Shown here in pieces: positions 7,916-16,748 of a DNA stretch of 56,928 bases. The DNA is taken from contig NZ_RHOL01000002.1 in the NCBI RefSeq assembly GCF_003946465.1, positions 1-56,928 on the forward strand, read 5' to 3'. Positions within the stretch are counted from its first letter, which is position 1. Every line of letters begins with the position of its first letter. The DNA comes from Lacticaseibacillus hegangensis. GTDB taxonomy: Bacteria; Bacillota; Bacilli; Lactobacillales; Lactobacillaceae. Made by a program: the position numbers and the translations under genes. The notes beneath the pieces were generated by a model, which was not told the DNA's origin, did no database searches, and worked only from the letters and a program-made list of their open reading frames with translations.

Positions 7916-10444
7916 TTACTTCAGCGCGTCTGCCACTGCCTGGTTCACAGTTGCCTGCTGGCTTTGAATCAACGCCACCCGACTGGTGATCACGCTGGTG
8001 TCCATCTTGATCTCGCGGCCAAGCCCTGGCACGTCGATCTTCGGTTCAAAGAAGGCCTTGAACTCATCCAAGCGCTGCTGGGTCCGGAAGACGCCGGCAG
8101 TCACGGTGATGTAAGTCGTGAACTCCATGTCGCCGCCGACAGTTTCGTTCAGCCAGCCCCAGTTATCGCGCAGCCAGTCCCAAGCGAGCTGTTCGCCCTT
8201 CGGATTGGCCAAAACGCCGCGGTACCAGCTCCGCAGATCCTGTGGCTTAATGGTATCAGGATCCTTGTACAGCGCGATGATCTGCTTCAGGACGGCCTCA
8301 TCATCACTGGCCGGCAGGGCTTGCGCCAATGCGCTCTTCACGCTCGGGTCAACGGCCTTGCGGTAAGCGTCAAGCAGCTGACCAGCCAGCTGAGTACTAC
8401 TGTAGTGCTCGGTCTCGTTCGCCAAAATGGCGGTGCGGGCAGATGCCGGCAAGCTCGCCACGTCATCGGCGTGTTGCTGGAACAACTCGTGCTCCTGAGC
8501 AATGGTATCCGGGTTTTCTGCGTAACCGGCAGCGCCCAGGATCCAGTTGCGGGTCAACTGGTCGTCCACCGATTCACCGGCTTTTTCAGTCAGGCCCAGG
8601 CGTGCGTACTGGCCAGCGGACAGCTGGTTGTAAAACGCCTTGAGCTGCTTTTCTTCAGCAGAATCCGGCGCCACAAACTTGCGCAGCTGACGGGCCGCCT
8701 GATAAATCGCCGTGTTGACGATGTTGGACTGGCTGTCCTTGAACCGCTTCAGCAGCGGTACAACGGCGGCATAAGTCGTCACACCCGCTTCGGCCTGCAG
8801 GCGCGTGTCTTGGATCAGCTGCAGCTTGGTGGTCGGATCAAGCTGGTCCGCGTCTTTCAAAATGTCGGCTAACAGAGCATCATCGTACTTCACGATGAAG
8901 TGTGAGTTGTTGCCAACGTTCAGACGGAACGGCTCGCCTTCCTTGGCGCGAAGGTCAGCATAATCGCCCAGGACGATTTCCTTGTCCTTCATGATTTGCG
9001 GTGCTTCGGCGTAATTGCTTTCCAGTGGGATCTGCCACTGGCGGTCAACGTCTTTCCCTTCACCGATGAAGAATTGCTTCTGGCTCAAGGTCAGCTTGCC
9101 ATTGACGACCTTCGCGGAAACAACCGGGTAACCCGGCTGCTCGAGCCAGGAGTTCATGATTGCCCCGACGTCAAGGCCGGACGCATCGCCCAGCGCTTGC
9201 CAGAGGTCAGCCCCCTTGGCATTGCCGAACTTGTGGGCGTCAAAGTACGCCTTCAGGCCCTTACGCAGCTTCTCGTCGCCGAGCAGTGCGCGGACCATGA
9301 CCAGCATGCGTGCACCCTTGGCGTATACAATCGCGCCGTCGAAAACGGAATCGATGTCGGCTGGATCTTCAACTGAGACGTGCACCGACTGCACCCCATC
9401 TGTAGCATCGCGCTGCAAGGCGGCTGGAACTTCAGCGACTTGGTACAATTCCCAGATGCGCCAGTCCGGCTGCAAGGCATCGACACTCAGGTATTCCATC
9501 ATGTTGGCAAACGACTCGTTAAGCCATAGGTCGTCCCACCACTTCATGGTGACCAGATCGCCGAACCACTGGTGGGCCAGCTCATGCGTGATAACCGTGG
9601 CCACATACTGCTTGACGGACAGCGACGTGTTGTCCGGATCAATCAAAATGGCGGCTTCACGATAGGTGACTAAGCCCCAGTTCTCCATGGCGCCGGCAGA
9701 AAAGTCAGGCAGCCCCAGCTGATAGGAATGCGGCAACGGGTACTTGGTCTGGTAAAAGTCTTCGTAGAATTCGATGGCGCGCTTGGCGATGTCCAAGGCA
9801 AAATCGAGTTCTTTCGGCTGGTGCGCCTTAGTGGCAAACACCCCGATTTCAACCCCGGACTTGGTCTTCGTCAGTTTCTTTTGCATGTCGCCAAAGGCGA
9901 AGGCAATCAGGTAAGTGGACATGCGCATTGTCGTGTCAAAGTAGTGCACGCCGTTTTCGACCTTTTTCTCTGGCATGTTGGCGATGATGATATCTTCCGG
10001 CTTTTCGTCAAACTTGATGGCAACATCAAACGTTGCCTTGGCCTCTGGCTCGTCGACCCCAGGAAAGGCCTGGCGCGCCGCGGTGGACTCAAACTGCGTA
10101 CCAATGAGTTCCTTCTTCTGGCCGTCAACGGTGTAGTAGGACGGGTAAATCCCCATCATCGAATCGGTGAGCGGCGCGCTGTAAGCAATCGTCAGCGTCG
10201 TCTCGCCGGCTGCAGGCAGCGTGATGTCAAACTTCTCGTTAGCGTCATCCACTGTAAATGGCACGTCTGCACCGCCTGCTGTGACTGACTCAATTTTGAG
10301 GTACTTTTGATTCAACGCGATCTGCGGTTCAAGTGCCTGACCAGTAACAGTGGTTTTGCCCACAATGGTCTTCTTTTCCCGATCGATATCAAGGTACAAG
10401 TCGTAGTGTGAAGGTTGGAACATTTCGTATAAGTGTTTTGCCAT
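7916..10444 (-). CDS. pepN: Aminopeptidase N (lysyl/alanyl aminopeptidase, M1 family)
   Basis: A cytoplasmic zinc aminopeptidase that removes N-terminal residues, preferably Lys, Arg and Leu, from peptides taken up during growth on protein. The 842 residues match lactic-acid-bacterial PepN. GAMENWG at 251-257 binds the substrate amino group. HELAH at 287-291 with Glu310 (LNESFA) is the HEXXH-x18-E zinc site. A C-terminal ERAP1-like helical domain fills the second half. ATG 10444 has GGAGGGG upstream. A perfect TATAAT lies at 10476-10481 (leftward), but its -35 is poor. It is monocistronic and ends at the shared terminator. Confidence 0.97.
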   Translation of the reverse strand: MAKHLYEMFQPSHYDLYLDIDREKKTIVGKTTVTGQALEPQIALNQKYLKIESVTAGGADVPFTVDDANEKFDITLPAAGETTLTIAYSAPLTDSMMGIYPSYYTVDGQKKELIGTQFESTAARQAFPGVDEPEAKATFDVAIKFDEKPEDIIIANMPEKKVENGVHYFDTTMRMSTYLIAFAFGDMQKKLTKTKSGVEIGVFATKAHQPKELDFALDIAKRAIEFYEDFYQTKYPLPHSYQLGLPDFSAGAMENWGLVTYREAAILIDPDNTSLSVKQYVATVITHELAHQWFGDLVTMKWWDDLWLNESFANMMEYLSVDALQPDWRIWELYQVAEVPAALQRDATDGVQSVHVSVEDPADIDSVFDGAIVYAKGARMLVMVRALLGDEKLRKGLKAYFDAHKFGNAKGADLWQALGDASGLDVGAIMNSWLEQPGYPVVSAKVVNGKLTLSQKQFFIGEGKDVDRQWQIPLESNYAEAPQIMKDKEIVLGDYADLRAKEGEPFRLNVGNNSHFIVKYDDALLADILKDADQLDPTTKLQLIQDTRLQAEAGVTTYAAVVPLLKRFKDSQSNIVNTAIYQAARQLRKFVAPDSAEEKQLKAFYNQLSAGQYARLGLTEKAGESVDDQLTRNWILGAAGYAENPDTIAQEHELFQQHADDVASLPASARTAILANETEHYSSTQLAGQLLDAYRKAVDPSVKSALAQALPASDDEAVLKQIIALYKDPDTIKPQDLRSWYRGVLANPKGEQLAWDWLRDNWGWLNETVGGDMEFTTYITVTAGVFRTQQRLDEFKAFFEPKIDVPGLGREIKMDTSVITSRVALIQSQQATVNQAVADALK

Positions 10445-10537
10445 TATTTCCCCTCCGAAATTTCAGTGTGTTTTCATTATAGCCTATTCGAGCGCCAGAT
10501 GCGCCGCTTCGGCTCAAGTTCATCAGCGCCAAGCAGC

Positions 10538-11488
10538 CTAATCCATGAAAAAGTCCCGCACTTCGTCGGCGACTTTCGGCAAAAACTCATGTCCGTACTC
10601 GGGCAGCACATACAGCTTCTTATCGCCGGCCAGCTTGTTATACGCCGCAAACTGCGCCGGCACCGGGACCACCTGGTCCTGCAGCCCCATCCCCCAAACC
10701 ACCGGGGTCTTGATGGCCGCGGCAAAGTGCTGCACGTCGATGTACTCCAGGGTATCAAAGAACTGGGCCTCGCGTTTGTGCAGCTGGTCACGGTACTTGA
10801 ACCAGTACGCCAACTGGTCGTAGCCATTGGTCTCGGCGCCCAACTGGTAAGCCTTTCGATAATCACACAGGAATGGGTAATTCACATAGGCCCGGTGAAT
10901 GGTGGGCACGAGCCCAAGCGTCGCCAAAGTCAGGCCGCCGCCTTGCGAGCTGCCGGTCGCGTAAAGCCGAGAAGCGTCCACGCCAGGCATCCCCGCTAAA
11001 ATATCGGCCGCCTCAGCGCAGTCGAGGAAAACACTGCGGTAATACAAATGCGCCGGCCCATCTTCCACGCCGCGGATGATCAGCCCTTTCAGTGTCCCGC
11101 CTTTGGTTTTTGTCGTGTCCTCGCTGGGCCCACCTTGCCCGCGGACGTCCAGCGCCAACACCACAAACCCTTCGGCGGCCCAGCCAAATTTCTCGGTGAA
11201 ATCGCCGGCATCCACGTGATAACCGTGAAACATGAGCAGACCCTTGTGCGGCTTGCTGGGGTCAAAGGGCTTAGGCATGATCAGCTGCGCGTGGATGCGC
11301 GCATTGCCGACGCCGGTGAACCACAGGTCATAGGCCTGCGCCACGCGACTTTTTATCGCTACTGGCGTCTGCTGAACATCCGGCGCCAATGCGCGCATTT
11401 CCTTGAGGCCGCGTGCCCAAAATTCGTCAAAATCTGCGGGTCGCTGCCCCATACCGCGATAATCTTTAAACTGCTTAATGTCGATCAT
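10538..11488 (-). CDS. Acetyl-xylan esterase / cephalosporin-C deacetylase family (CE7)
   Basis: 316 residues, an alpha/beta hydrolase of the AXE1/CE7 family, which removes acetyl groups from short xylo-oligosaccharides and other small acetylated substrates in the cytoplasm. The RGQGG oxyanion motif, nucleophile GSSQG (Ser181), Asp271 in GLQDQVVP and His300 in PEYGHEF make up the expected triad and family signatures. It starts two bases after the upstream PTS EIIB stop, so the genes form a tight operon, probably for an acetylated sugar imported by PTS. It has no signal peptide. No terminator was found between it and pepN. Confidence 0.92.
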   Translation of the reverse strand: MIDIKQFKDYRGMGQRPADFDEFWARGLKEMRALAPDVQQTPVAIKSRVAQAYDLWFTGVGNARIHAQLIMPKPFDPSKPHKGLLMFHGYHVDAGDFTEKFGWAAEGFVVLALDVRGQGGPSEDTTKTKGGTLKGLIIRGVEDGPAHLYYRSVFLDCAEAADILAGMPGVDASRLYATGSSQGGGLTLATLGLVPTIHRAYVNYPFLCDYRKAYQLGAETNGYDQLAYWFKYRDQLHKREAQFFDTLEYIDVQHFAAAIKTPVVWGMGLQDQVVPVPAQFAAYNKLAGDKKLYVLPEYGHEFLPKVADEVRDFFMD

Positions 11489-11490
11489 AG

Positions 11491-11814
11491 TTACTTGGCC
11501 TTCGCCTGATCGACCAACGACAGCGCAGTCGCCAGCACCTTCTCACCATTCATGCGGCCGTAATCCATCATGTTGATGGCCTGAACCGGTACGGGCAAGT
11601 CAGCCTGCAGCTTGCGCACGGCATAGCTCACCTGCGGCCCGATCAGAATGACGTCGGGATTATATTTGCCCACTTGTGATTCCAAACCATTGACCCCAAT
11701 TGCCGTGATTTCAGCATCGACGCCTTGGGCTTCGGCAGCCTTCTTCATCTTTGTCACCAATAAACTACTAGAAAATCCGCCAGCACATGCCAGTAAAATA
11801 TTCACTTTTGCCAT
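11491..11814 (-). CDS. PTS EIIB component, lactose/cellobiose family
   Basis: 107 residues. The phosphorylatable Cys10 lies in LLACAGGFSSSLLV, the P-loop of the lactose/chitobiose-type EIIB, which passes phosphate from EIIA to the sugar bound by EIIC. No EIIA or EIIC gene is adjacent, so this domain must work with components encoded elsewhere. It is the first gene of a two-gene unit with the CE7 esterase, behind a cre-overlapped promoter. The ribosome binding site GAGGA precedes ATG 11814. Confidence 0.9.
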   Translation of the reverse strand: MAKVNILLACAGGFSSSLLVTKMKKAAEAQGVDAEITAIGVNGLESQVGKYNPDVILIGPQVSYAVRKLQADLPVPVQAINMMDYGRMNGEKVLATALSLVDQAKAK

Positions 11815-11842
11815 TTGAAGTCCTCGCTTTCTTTACAGGATT

Positions 11843-11880
11843 AGAGTAGCTTTCCACTTAATTGATTGCAACCGTTTTCC
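11843..11880 (-). promoter_or_regulatory. Promoter with overlapping cre box for the EIIB/esterase operon
   Basis: Read leftwards: TTGCAA (11871-11866), 17 bases, then TACTCT (11848-11843). A CcpA box TTGCAACCGTTTTCC at 11866-11880 fits the consensus WTGNAANCGNWNNCW at 14 of 15 positions and covers the -35. Catabolite repression by CcpA/HPr-Ser-P is therefore likely. Confidence 0.7.
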
Positions 11881-11923
11881 AGAAACTTTCCACCCGCATT
11901 TTTTCCATGTTATTGAGGCCCTA

Positions 11924-11952
11924 ATGACATCTTTGTCCGGACAGGGTATACT
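11924..11952 (+). promoter_or_regulatory. Promoter of the ECF S-component gene
   Basis: ATGACA (11924-11929), 17 bases, then TATACT (11947-11952), each one mismatch from consensus. It is divergent from the EIIB promoter. Confidence 0.75.
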
Positions 11953-11991
11953 CACTTTTAACCAGAAAGAAAATGTTTGGAGGAAACGTTT

Positions 11992-12603
11992 ATGGGCAAT
12001 CGTTCACGGGCCTATCGGGTCAGCATGCAGGCGCTGTTTCTCGCGCTGATCGCGGTGCAGACCATGGTCCCGATGCTGGGATACCTGCCGCTTGGCTTCG
12101 TTAATCTGACCATCATTCACATCACCGTCATTATTGGCGCTATCATGTTCGGCCCTGGCGAAGGCCTCTTGATCGGCACGGTGTGGGGTGTGTTGACCAT
12201 CGTGCGCGCCTACACTGCGCCGACGAGCCCCATGGACACCTTGGTGTTCACCAATCCGCTGGTTTCCGTCGTGCCACGCATGCTGGTCGGCGTGTTTGCC
12301 GCGCTGACCTTCTGGGGCGTGTACAAGCTGTTCAAAAAAATCGCCATTGCCAGCGTTGTGGCGGGTGCCATTGGCTCCTTGACCAACACCGTGCTGGTTC
12401 TGCTGGCGATGGGCACCCTTTACACCGGTCCGGTCGCCTCGGCGTACAAGGTGTCGACTGGCGCCTTAGGCAAAGTGTTGGGCGCAATCGTCGTCACCAA
12501 CGGCGTTCCTGAAATGATTGGGGCGATGATCATCACCCCGCTGATTGTCGGCGCCTTGGTCGCTGCAACGCACATGCGGCCGTGGCGGGCAGCCAAAAAT
12601 TAA
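11992..12603 (+). CDS. ECF transporter S component (vitamin-binding membrane subunit)
   Basis: 203 residues with five or six hydrophobic segments. The N-terminal block ALFLALIAVQTMVPMLGYLPLG and the VTIIHI-type helix are typical of ECF substrate-binding subunits that share an EcfAA'T energising module encoded elsewhere. The overall pattern is closest in my judgement to the PanT/pantothenate-like group (PF12822), but the substrate is not secure. ATG 11992 has GGAGG nine bases upstream; the open frame back to 11977 has none. It stands alone between its own promoter and a strong terminator. Confidence 0.82.
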   Translation: MGNRSRAYRVSMQALFLALIAVQTMVPMLGYLPLGFVNLTIIHITVIIGAIMFGPGEGLLIGTVWGVLTIVRAYTAPTSPMDTLVFTNPLVSVVPRMLVGVFAALTFWGVYKLFKKIAIASVVAGAIGSLTNTVLVLLAMGTLYTGPVASAYKVSTGALGKVLGAIVVTNGVPEMIGAMIITPLIVGALVAATHMRPWRAAKN

Positions 12604-12615
12604 TTATTGAAGTCA

Positions 12616-12656
12616 AAAACAGTGTCTCACCATCGCGGTGGGACACTGTTTTTTTC
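12616..12656. terminator. Bidirectional terminator, ECF S component / pnuC
   Basis: AACAGTGTCTCACC (12618-12631) pairs with GGTGGGACACTGTT (12637-12650) with one G-T wobble. A T-run follows on the right and an A-run precedes on the left, so it serves both convergent genes. Confidence 0.88.
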
Positions 12657-12683
12657 GTCATGATCGAATTTGACCAGGCGCCT

Positions 12684-13451
12684 CTACTCTTGGTGCTGGG
12701 CGAGGTAATTCTGCTTATGGAACCAGGCGACGCTTTTATCGAACAGGGAGACCATATCGTTGGCGAAGTACAGGATGTAGGTGAAGAACAACGTCAGATT
12801 CGCATCGCCTTGCAGTGCCGTGACGCCCCACAGCACGATGGAAAAAATGCTTTGAATAATCCAGAAATAATACTGATCGGAAAAGCGCAAAGTCGCCAGC
12901 AGCGAGCCCGTCACCCCGATGGTCCCGGTCAGCGCATCAATGACCGGCCGCGGCGAGATGAATAAATGCGTGTCCATGGCGTACAGCAGCCCGAACACGA
13001 TGAGGAAAAATGCGGCAATCCCGAGGTATGCCCGCAGCCCGACGTCTTTGAGCTTGCGCACACGCGCGCCGACGTTTTTGGCCCAGCTCGGCATCAGCAG
13101 CACTGGGATGTCCAGCAACACGATATAGGAAAGCTGAAGCACCACATCCGCGAAGTTGCGCGCCTGGGCCGCCACCAGAATATAAATAATGGCACTGGTC
13201 AGGCCGAACACCCCGTTGAGCGGCCGCACGTTAGTGATCGAGATGGTGCAGGTGAAGCCCAGCATGCCCGCCAGCATCGTCAGCACGCTGAGCACGGTCA
13301 GCTTGTTCACGATCGTGGTACCCAGGATCACACCCAGCCCAAACATCAGCAGGATATAACTGGAGAAAGTCCAGGCGCGCATCTGTTGAACATACCAGCG
13401 GGGATCGAAAATACTTGTAATTGCCTTATCTTGGTCACGTGAATCTTTCAT
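12684..13451 (-). CDS. pnuC: Nicotinamide riboside/mononucleotide transporter PnuC
   Basis: 255 residues with about seven membrane helices. The C-terminal block RFSDQYYFWIIQSIFSIVLWG is the PnuC signature that lines the substrate pore. PnuC facilitates uptake of nicotinamide riboside for the NAD salvage that lactobacilli depend on. It is monocistronic and no regulatory site was recognised upstream. A cytoplasmic N terminus of about 25 residues precedes the first helix. Confidence 0.9.
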   Translation of the reverse strand: MKDSRDQDKAITSIFDPRWYVQQMRAWTFSSYILLMFGLGVILGTTIVNKLTVLSVLTMLAGMLGFTCTISITNVRPLNGVFGLTSAIIYILVAAQARNFADVVLQLSYIVLLDIPVLLMPSWAKNVGARVRKLKDVGLRAYLGIAAFFLIVFGLLYAMDTHLFISPRPVIDALTGTIGVTGSLLATLRFSDQYYFWIIQSIFSIVLWGVTALQGDANLTLFFTYILYFANDMVSLFDKSVAWFHKQNYLAQHQE

Positions 13452-13585
13452 TGGTCAGCCTCCGTTTTTTGGAAAGTGCGTGATCAATTATAGCCGGTAA
13501 CAGCCGGCGCATTCAACGTTGACATCCCTTCTAGGCAGTGTTAGCGGTCGATGAAAACTGGGTATAGGCTGCGCGAAAACTCCTG

Positions 13586-13909
13586 TCACACAAAAAAATC
13601 GGTCCGCTCGTCGGGCAATCCCAGATGCGCCGGAGTCGTCGTCCGCTCCCCTTTCACTAAGGCAACTGCGACGCGCACAGCATTCTCCGGACTCAGCGCC
13701 AGGACATGGTCATCATCCCACATCCAGCCCGTCCGCTGACCCACGCGAAATTTCAGCACCTGGCTGTGTGAGCGGTCCACCGCTGTTAACATCACCGTCG
13801 GGTCCTTGGGGTCAGCCGAGTCCTGCGCCACGACGGTGTATAGCTCAAGGCCATCAAACTGATCACCCAGCACTTCGCAAACCGCATCGATCACCTGCTG
13901 ATTCGTCAA
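13586..13909 (-). CDS. Hypothetical small soluble protein
   Basis: 107 residues, acidic, no signal or membrane segment, not recognised. A Trp-rich centre (RTGWMWDDDHVLAL) is its only striking feature. It would start with TTG at 13909, preceded by GGGGGTGG. The flanking gaps hold no clear promoter. It may be a real lineage-specific gene, since codon use follows that of its neighbours. Confidence 0.5.
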   Translation of the reverse strand: MTNQQVIDAVCEVLGDQFDGLELYTVVAQDSADPKDPTVMLTAVDRSHSQVLKFRVGQRTGWMWDDDHVLALSPENAVRVAVALVKGERTTTPAHLGLPDERTDFFV

Positions 13910-14017
13910 TCAGGCCACCCCCAGACGGCCTCATTATAGCAGAAAATCGAACACGCGTTCGCTTTCGGGCGTCATTTGCCCATCCGAGAGACGCCAAAGA
14001 TAGACCGAATCACCTCT

Positions 14018-14034
14018 AAGCACGAGTGCCCATG
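14018..14034 (+). repeat. Degenerate copy of the AAGCACAAGCGCCCATG element
   Basis: Differs at two of 17 bases from the arm of the nested palindrome at 26382-26398. It lies in a non-coding gap next to a stem-loop at 14048-14078 (AAGTGCC/GGCACTT extended by CGCC/GGCG). Probably a decayed intergenic repeat. Confidence 0.4.
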
Positions 14035-14047
14035 TGAAAGATATGGG

Positions 14048-14078
14048 AAGTGCCACGCCTTTGTCGGGCGCGGCACTT
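14048..14078. other. Stem-loop after the gene at 14091
   Basis: AAGTGCC...GGCACTT with an inner CGCC/GGCG stem, bulge-separated. There is no T-run on either side, so it is a poor intrinsic terminator but a stable RNA end. Confidence 0.4.
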
Positions 14079-14090
14079 GAATTAACACTA

Positions 14091-14567
14091 TCATCGTGAA
14101 ATATCCTGAATGGTCTGATACCGATAGTACCCACCATCAAAGAGAAATAGACGCTTAAATCCTAACGTCCTGCGAGCTGTCACTTCCCACTGCCGCAACG
14201 GATCTGCGTTCGCAAGTGGTAGCACTGAACCGCGAGTGCGCTTGACCAAACGTCTGCTAAGTAGTTCGATCTGCCAAGTCCCAACATCCGTTGTTAGAAC
14301 GTTAAACGAGAAATTATTCTCAGTAATTTCCGCCACCTCTTCAGTGAGCGACTGAGCAGCTTGAACGGAGATTGACTTAACTTGCGTCTTCACCAATGCA
14401 TCAGAAACGTCTCTAGCGTAAAAGTCGCGCTCAAGCTTCACCTCACCAGCAGCAGTAATGGTCAGTACCTGGCCCACCTCAGCACCCTGACAAGGTTCGG
14501 GACCGAACCCGATGATATCCGTCTGCAACCGCAGCTGAGGATTATTTTTGGTGATGTTTTCAGTCAT
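14091..14567 (-). CDS. Hypothetical protein
   Basis: 158 residues, not recognised. The central VGQVLTITAAGEVKLERDFYARD and the regular charged/hydrophobic alternation suggest a beta-rich soluble domain, with a C-terminal basic stretch. ATG 14567 follows GAGGG by nine bases. Its base composition is visibly less GC-rich than that of pepN or GH1, hinting at separate origin. It is followed by DUF2200 in the same direction, but with 22 bases and no shared function. Confidence 0.6.
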   Translation of the reverse strand: MTENITKNNPQLRLQTDIIGFGPEPCQGAEVGQVLTITAAGEVKLERDFYARDVSDALVKTQVKSISVQAAQSLTEEVAEITENNFSFNVLTTDVGTWQIELLSRRLVKRTRGSVLPLANADPLRQWEVTARRTLGFKRLFLFDGGYYRYQTIQDISR

Positions 14568-14591
14568 CAATATTTACCCTCGACACTTCGC

Positions 14592-14957
14592 TTACCCCTT
14601 GCTGCGTCTCAGCTGCGCCACTTGCTGAATCTTCTCCACCGGTTTGCCCTTAGCCAGCTCGTCGACCACTTTGTCCATCTCCCGAACACGCCGCATAAGC
14701 GGATCGGCGATGGTTTCGACCCGAACGCCGCAGATCATCCCGGTGATTTGGCCAGCCTGCGCCGACCAGTTGGCCTGCGCACAAAAGTCTGCCACCGAAA
14801 GGGTCGCCGGCAGCGTGGCGAAACGTTGCGCCGGCCAGCCGGTCAACCAGCCCAGCACGGCATCCAGCTCCGCCTGCGTGCGCCCCTTGCGGCGGCATTT
14901 TTGCAGGTAGAGGTCATAAATCTTGGCCATTTTCATCTCACCGATTGATTTTGCCAT
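14592..14957 (-). CDS. DUF2200 family protein
   Basis: About 121 residues. KIYDLYLQKCRRKGRTQAEL, the WLTG motif, and ITGMICGVRVETIADPLM followed by MDKVVDELAKGKPVEKI are the conserved blocks of DUF2200. It is a small cytoplasmic family of unknown function found across Firmicutes and Proteobacteria. ATG 14957 has AAAGGAGGG seven bases upstream. A longer open frame to 15107 has no support. It is divergent from the GH1 gene. Confidence 0.85.
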   Translation of the reverse strand: MAKSIGEMKMAKIYDLYLQKCRRKGRTQAELDAVLGWLTGWPAQRFATLPATLSVADFCAQANWSAQAGQITGMICGVRVETIADPLMRRVREMDKVVDELAKGKPVEKIQQVAQLRRSKG

Positions 14958-15102
14958 GTTGACCCTCCTTTGGCATCGACAATTTATTGACCTCAGTATA
15001 CCGGCTGCCCGGCGAGCTGCCAACCACTCGCGAACTAGCGGTGACAAATTTAAAACAGGTGTCAGGATGCACTTGGCTTGCGCATTCCCCACCAAACTTT
15101 GA

Positions 15103-15121
15103 TACAATGAAAGCGGTTAGA
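15103..15121 (+). promoter_or_regulatory. -10 box and cre site of the GH1 gene
   Basis: TACAAT at 15103-15108 runs into ATGAAAGCGGTTAGA (15107-15121), a 14-of-15 match to the cre consensus positioned over the transcription start, the usual place for CcpA repression. The -35 is weak (TTGCGC at 15078, 19 bases away). Confidence 0.6.
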
Positions 15122-15146
15122 AAATTTGTAGGAACAACTACACTGA

Positions 15147-16643
<1,497 letters not shown>

Positions 16644-16667
16644 ATTCAGGTCTCTCTCCCATCAGCG

Positions 16668-16692
16668 AGCAGCCAGTCATGGCTGCTTTTTT
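16668..16692 (+). terminator. GH1 terminator
   Basis: AGCAGCCA/TGGCTGCT stem with a four-base loop, followed by a run of T. Confidence 0.85.
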
Positions 16693-16703
16693 GCTTCACC
16701 GGC

Positions 16704-16738
16704 AAAAAAAGGCGCAGTCCAAACAACAGGACTGCGCC
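16704..16738 (-). terminator. GH31 gene terminator
   Basis: GGCGCAGTCC (16711-16720) pairs with GGACTGCGCC (16729-16738). Leftward, it is followed by seven T. Confidence 0.85.
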
Positions 16739-16748
16739 CCAGAGCTTA

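Noticed and set aside
7964-10288. Rightward frames of 126-302 codons inside pepN
   Set aside because: Opposite strand of a well-supported M1 peptidase; GC-rich codon bias makes the complementary frames open.
13934-14140. 68-codon leftward frame overlapping the 3' end of the gene at 14091
   Set aside because: No ribosome binding site, and it runs through a stem-loop and repeat-like non-coding sequence.
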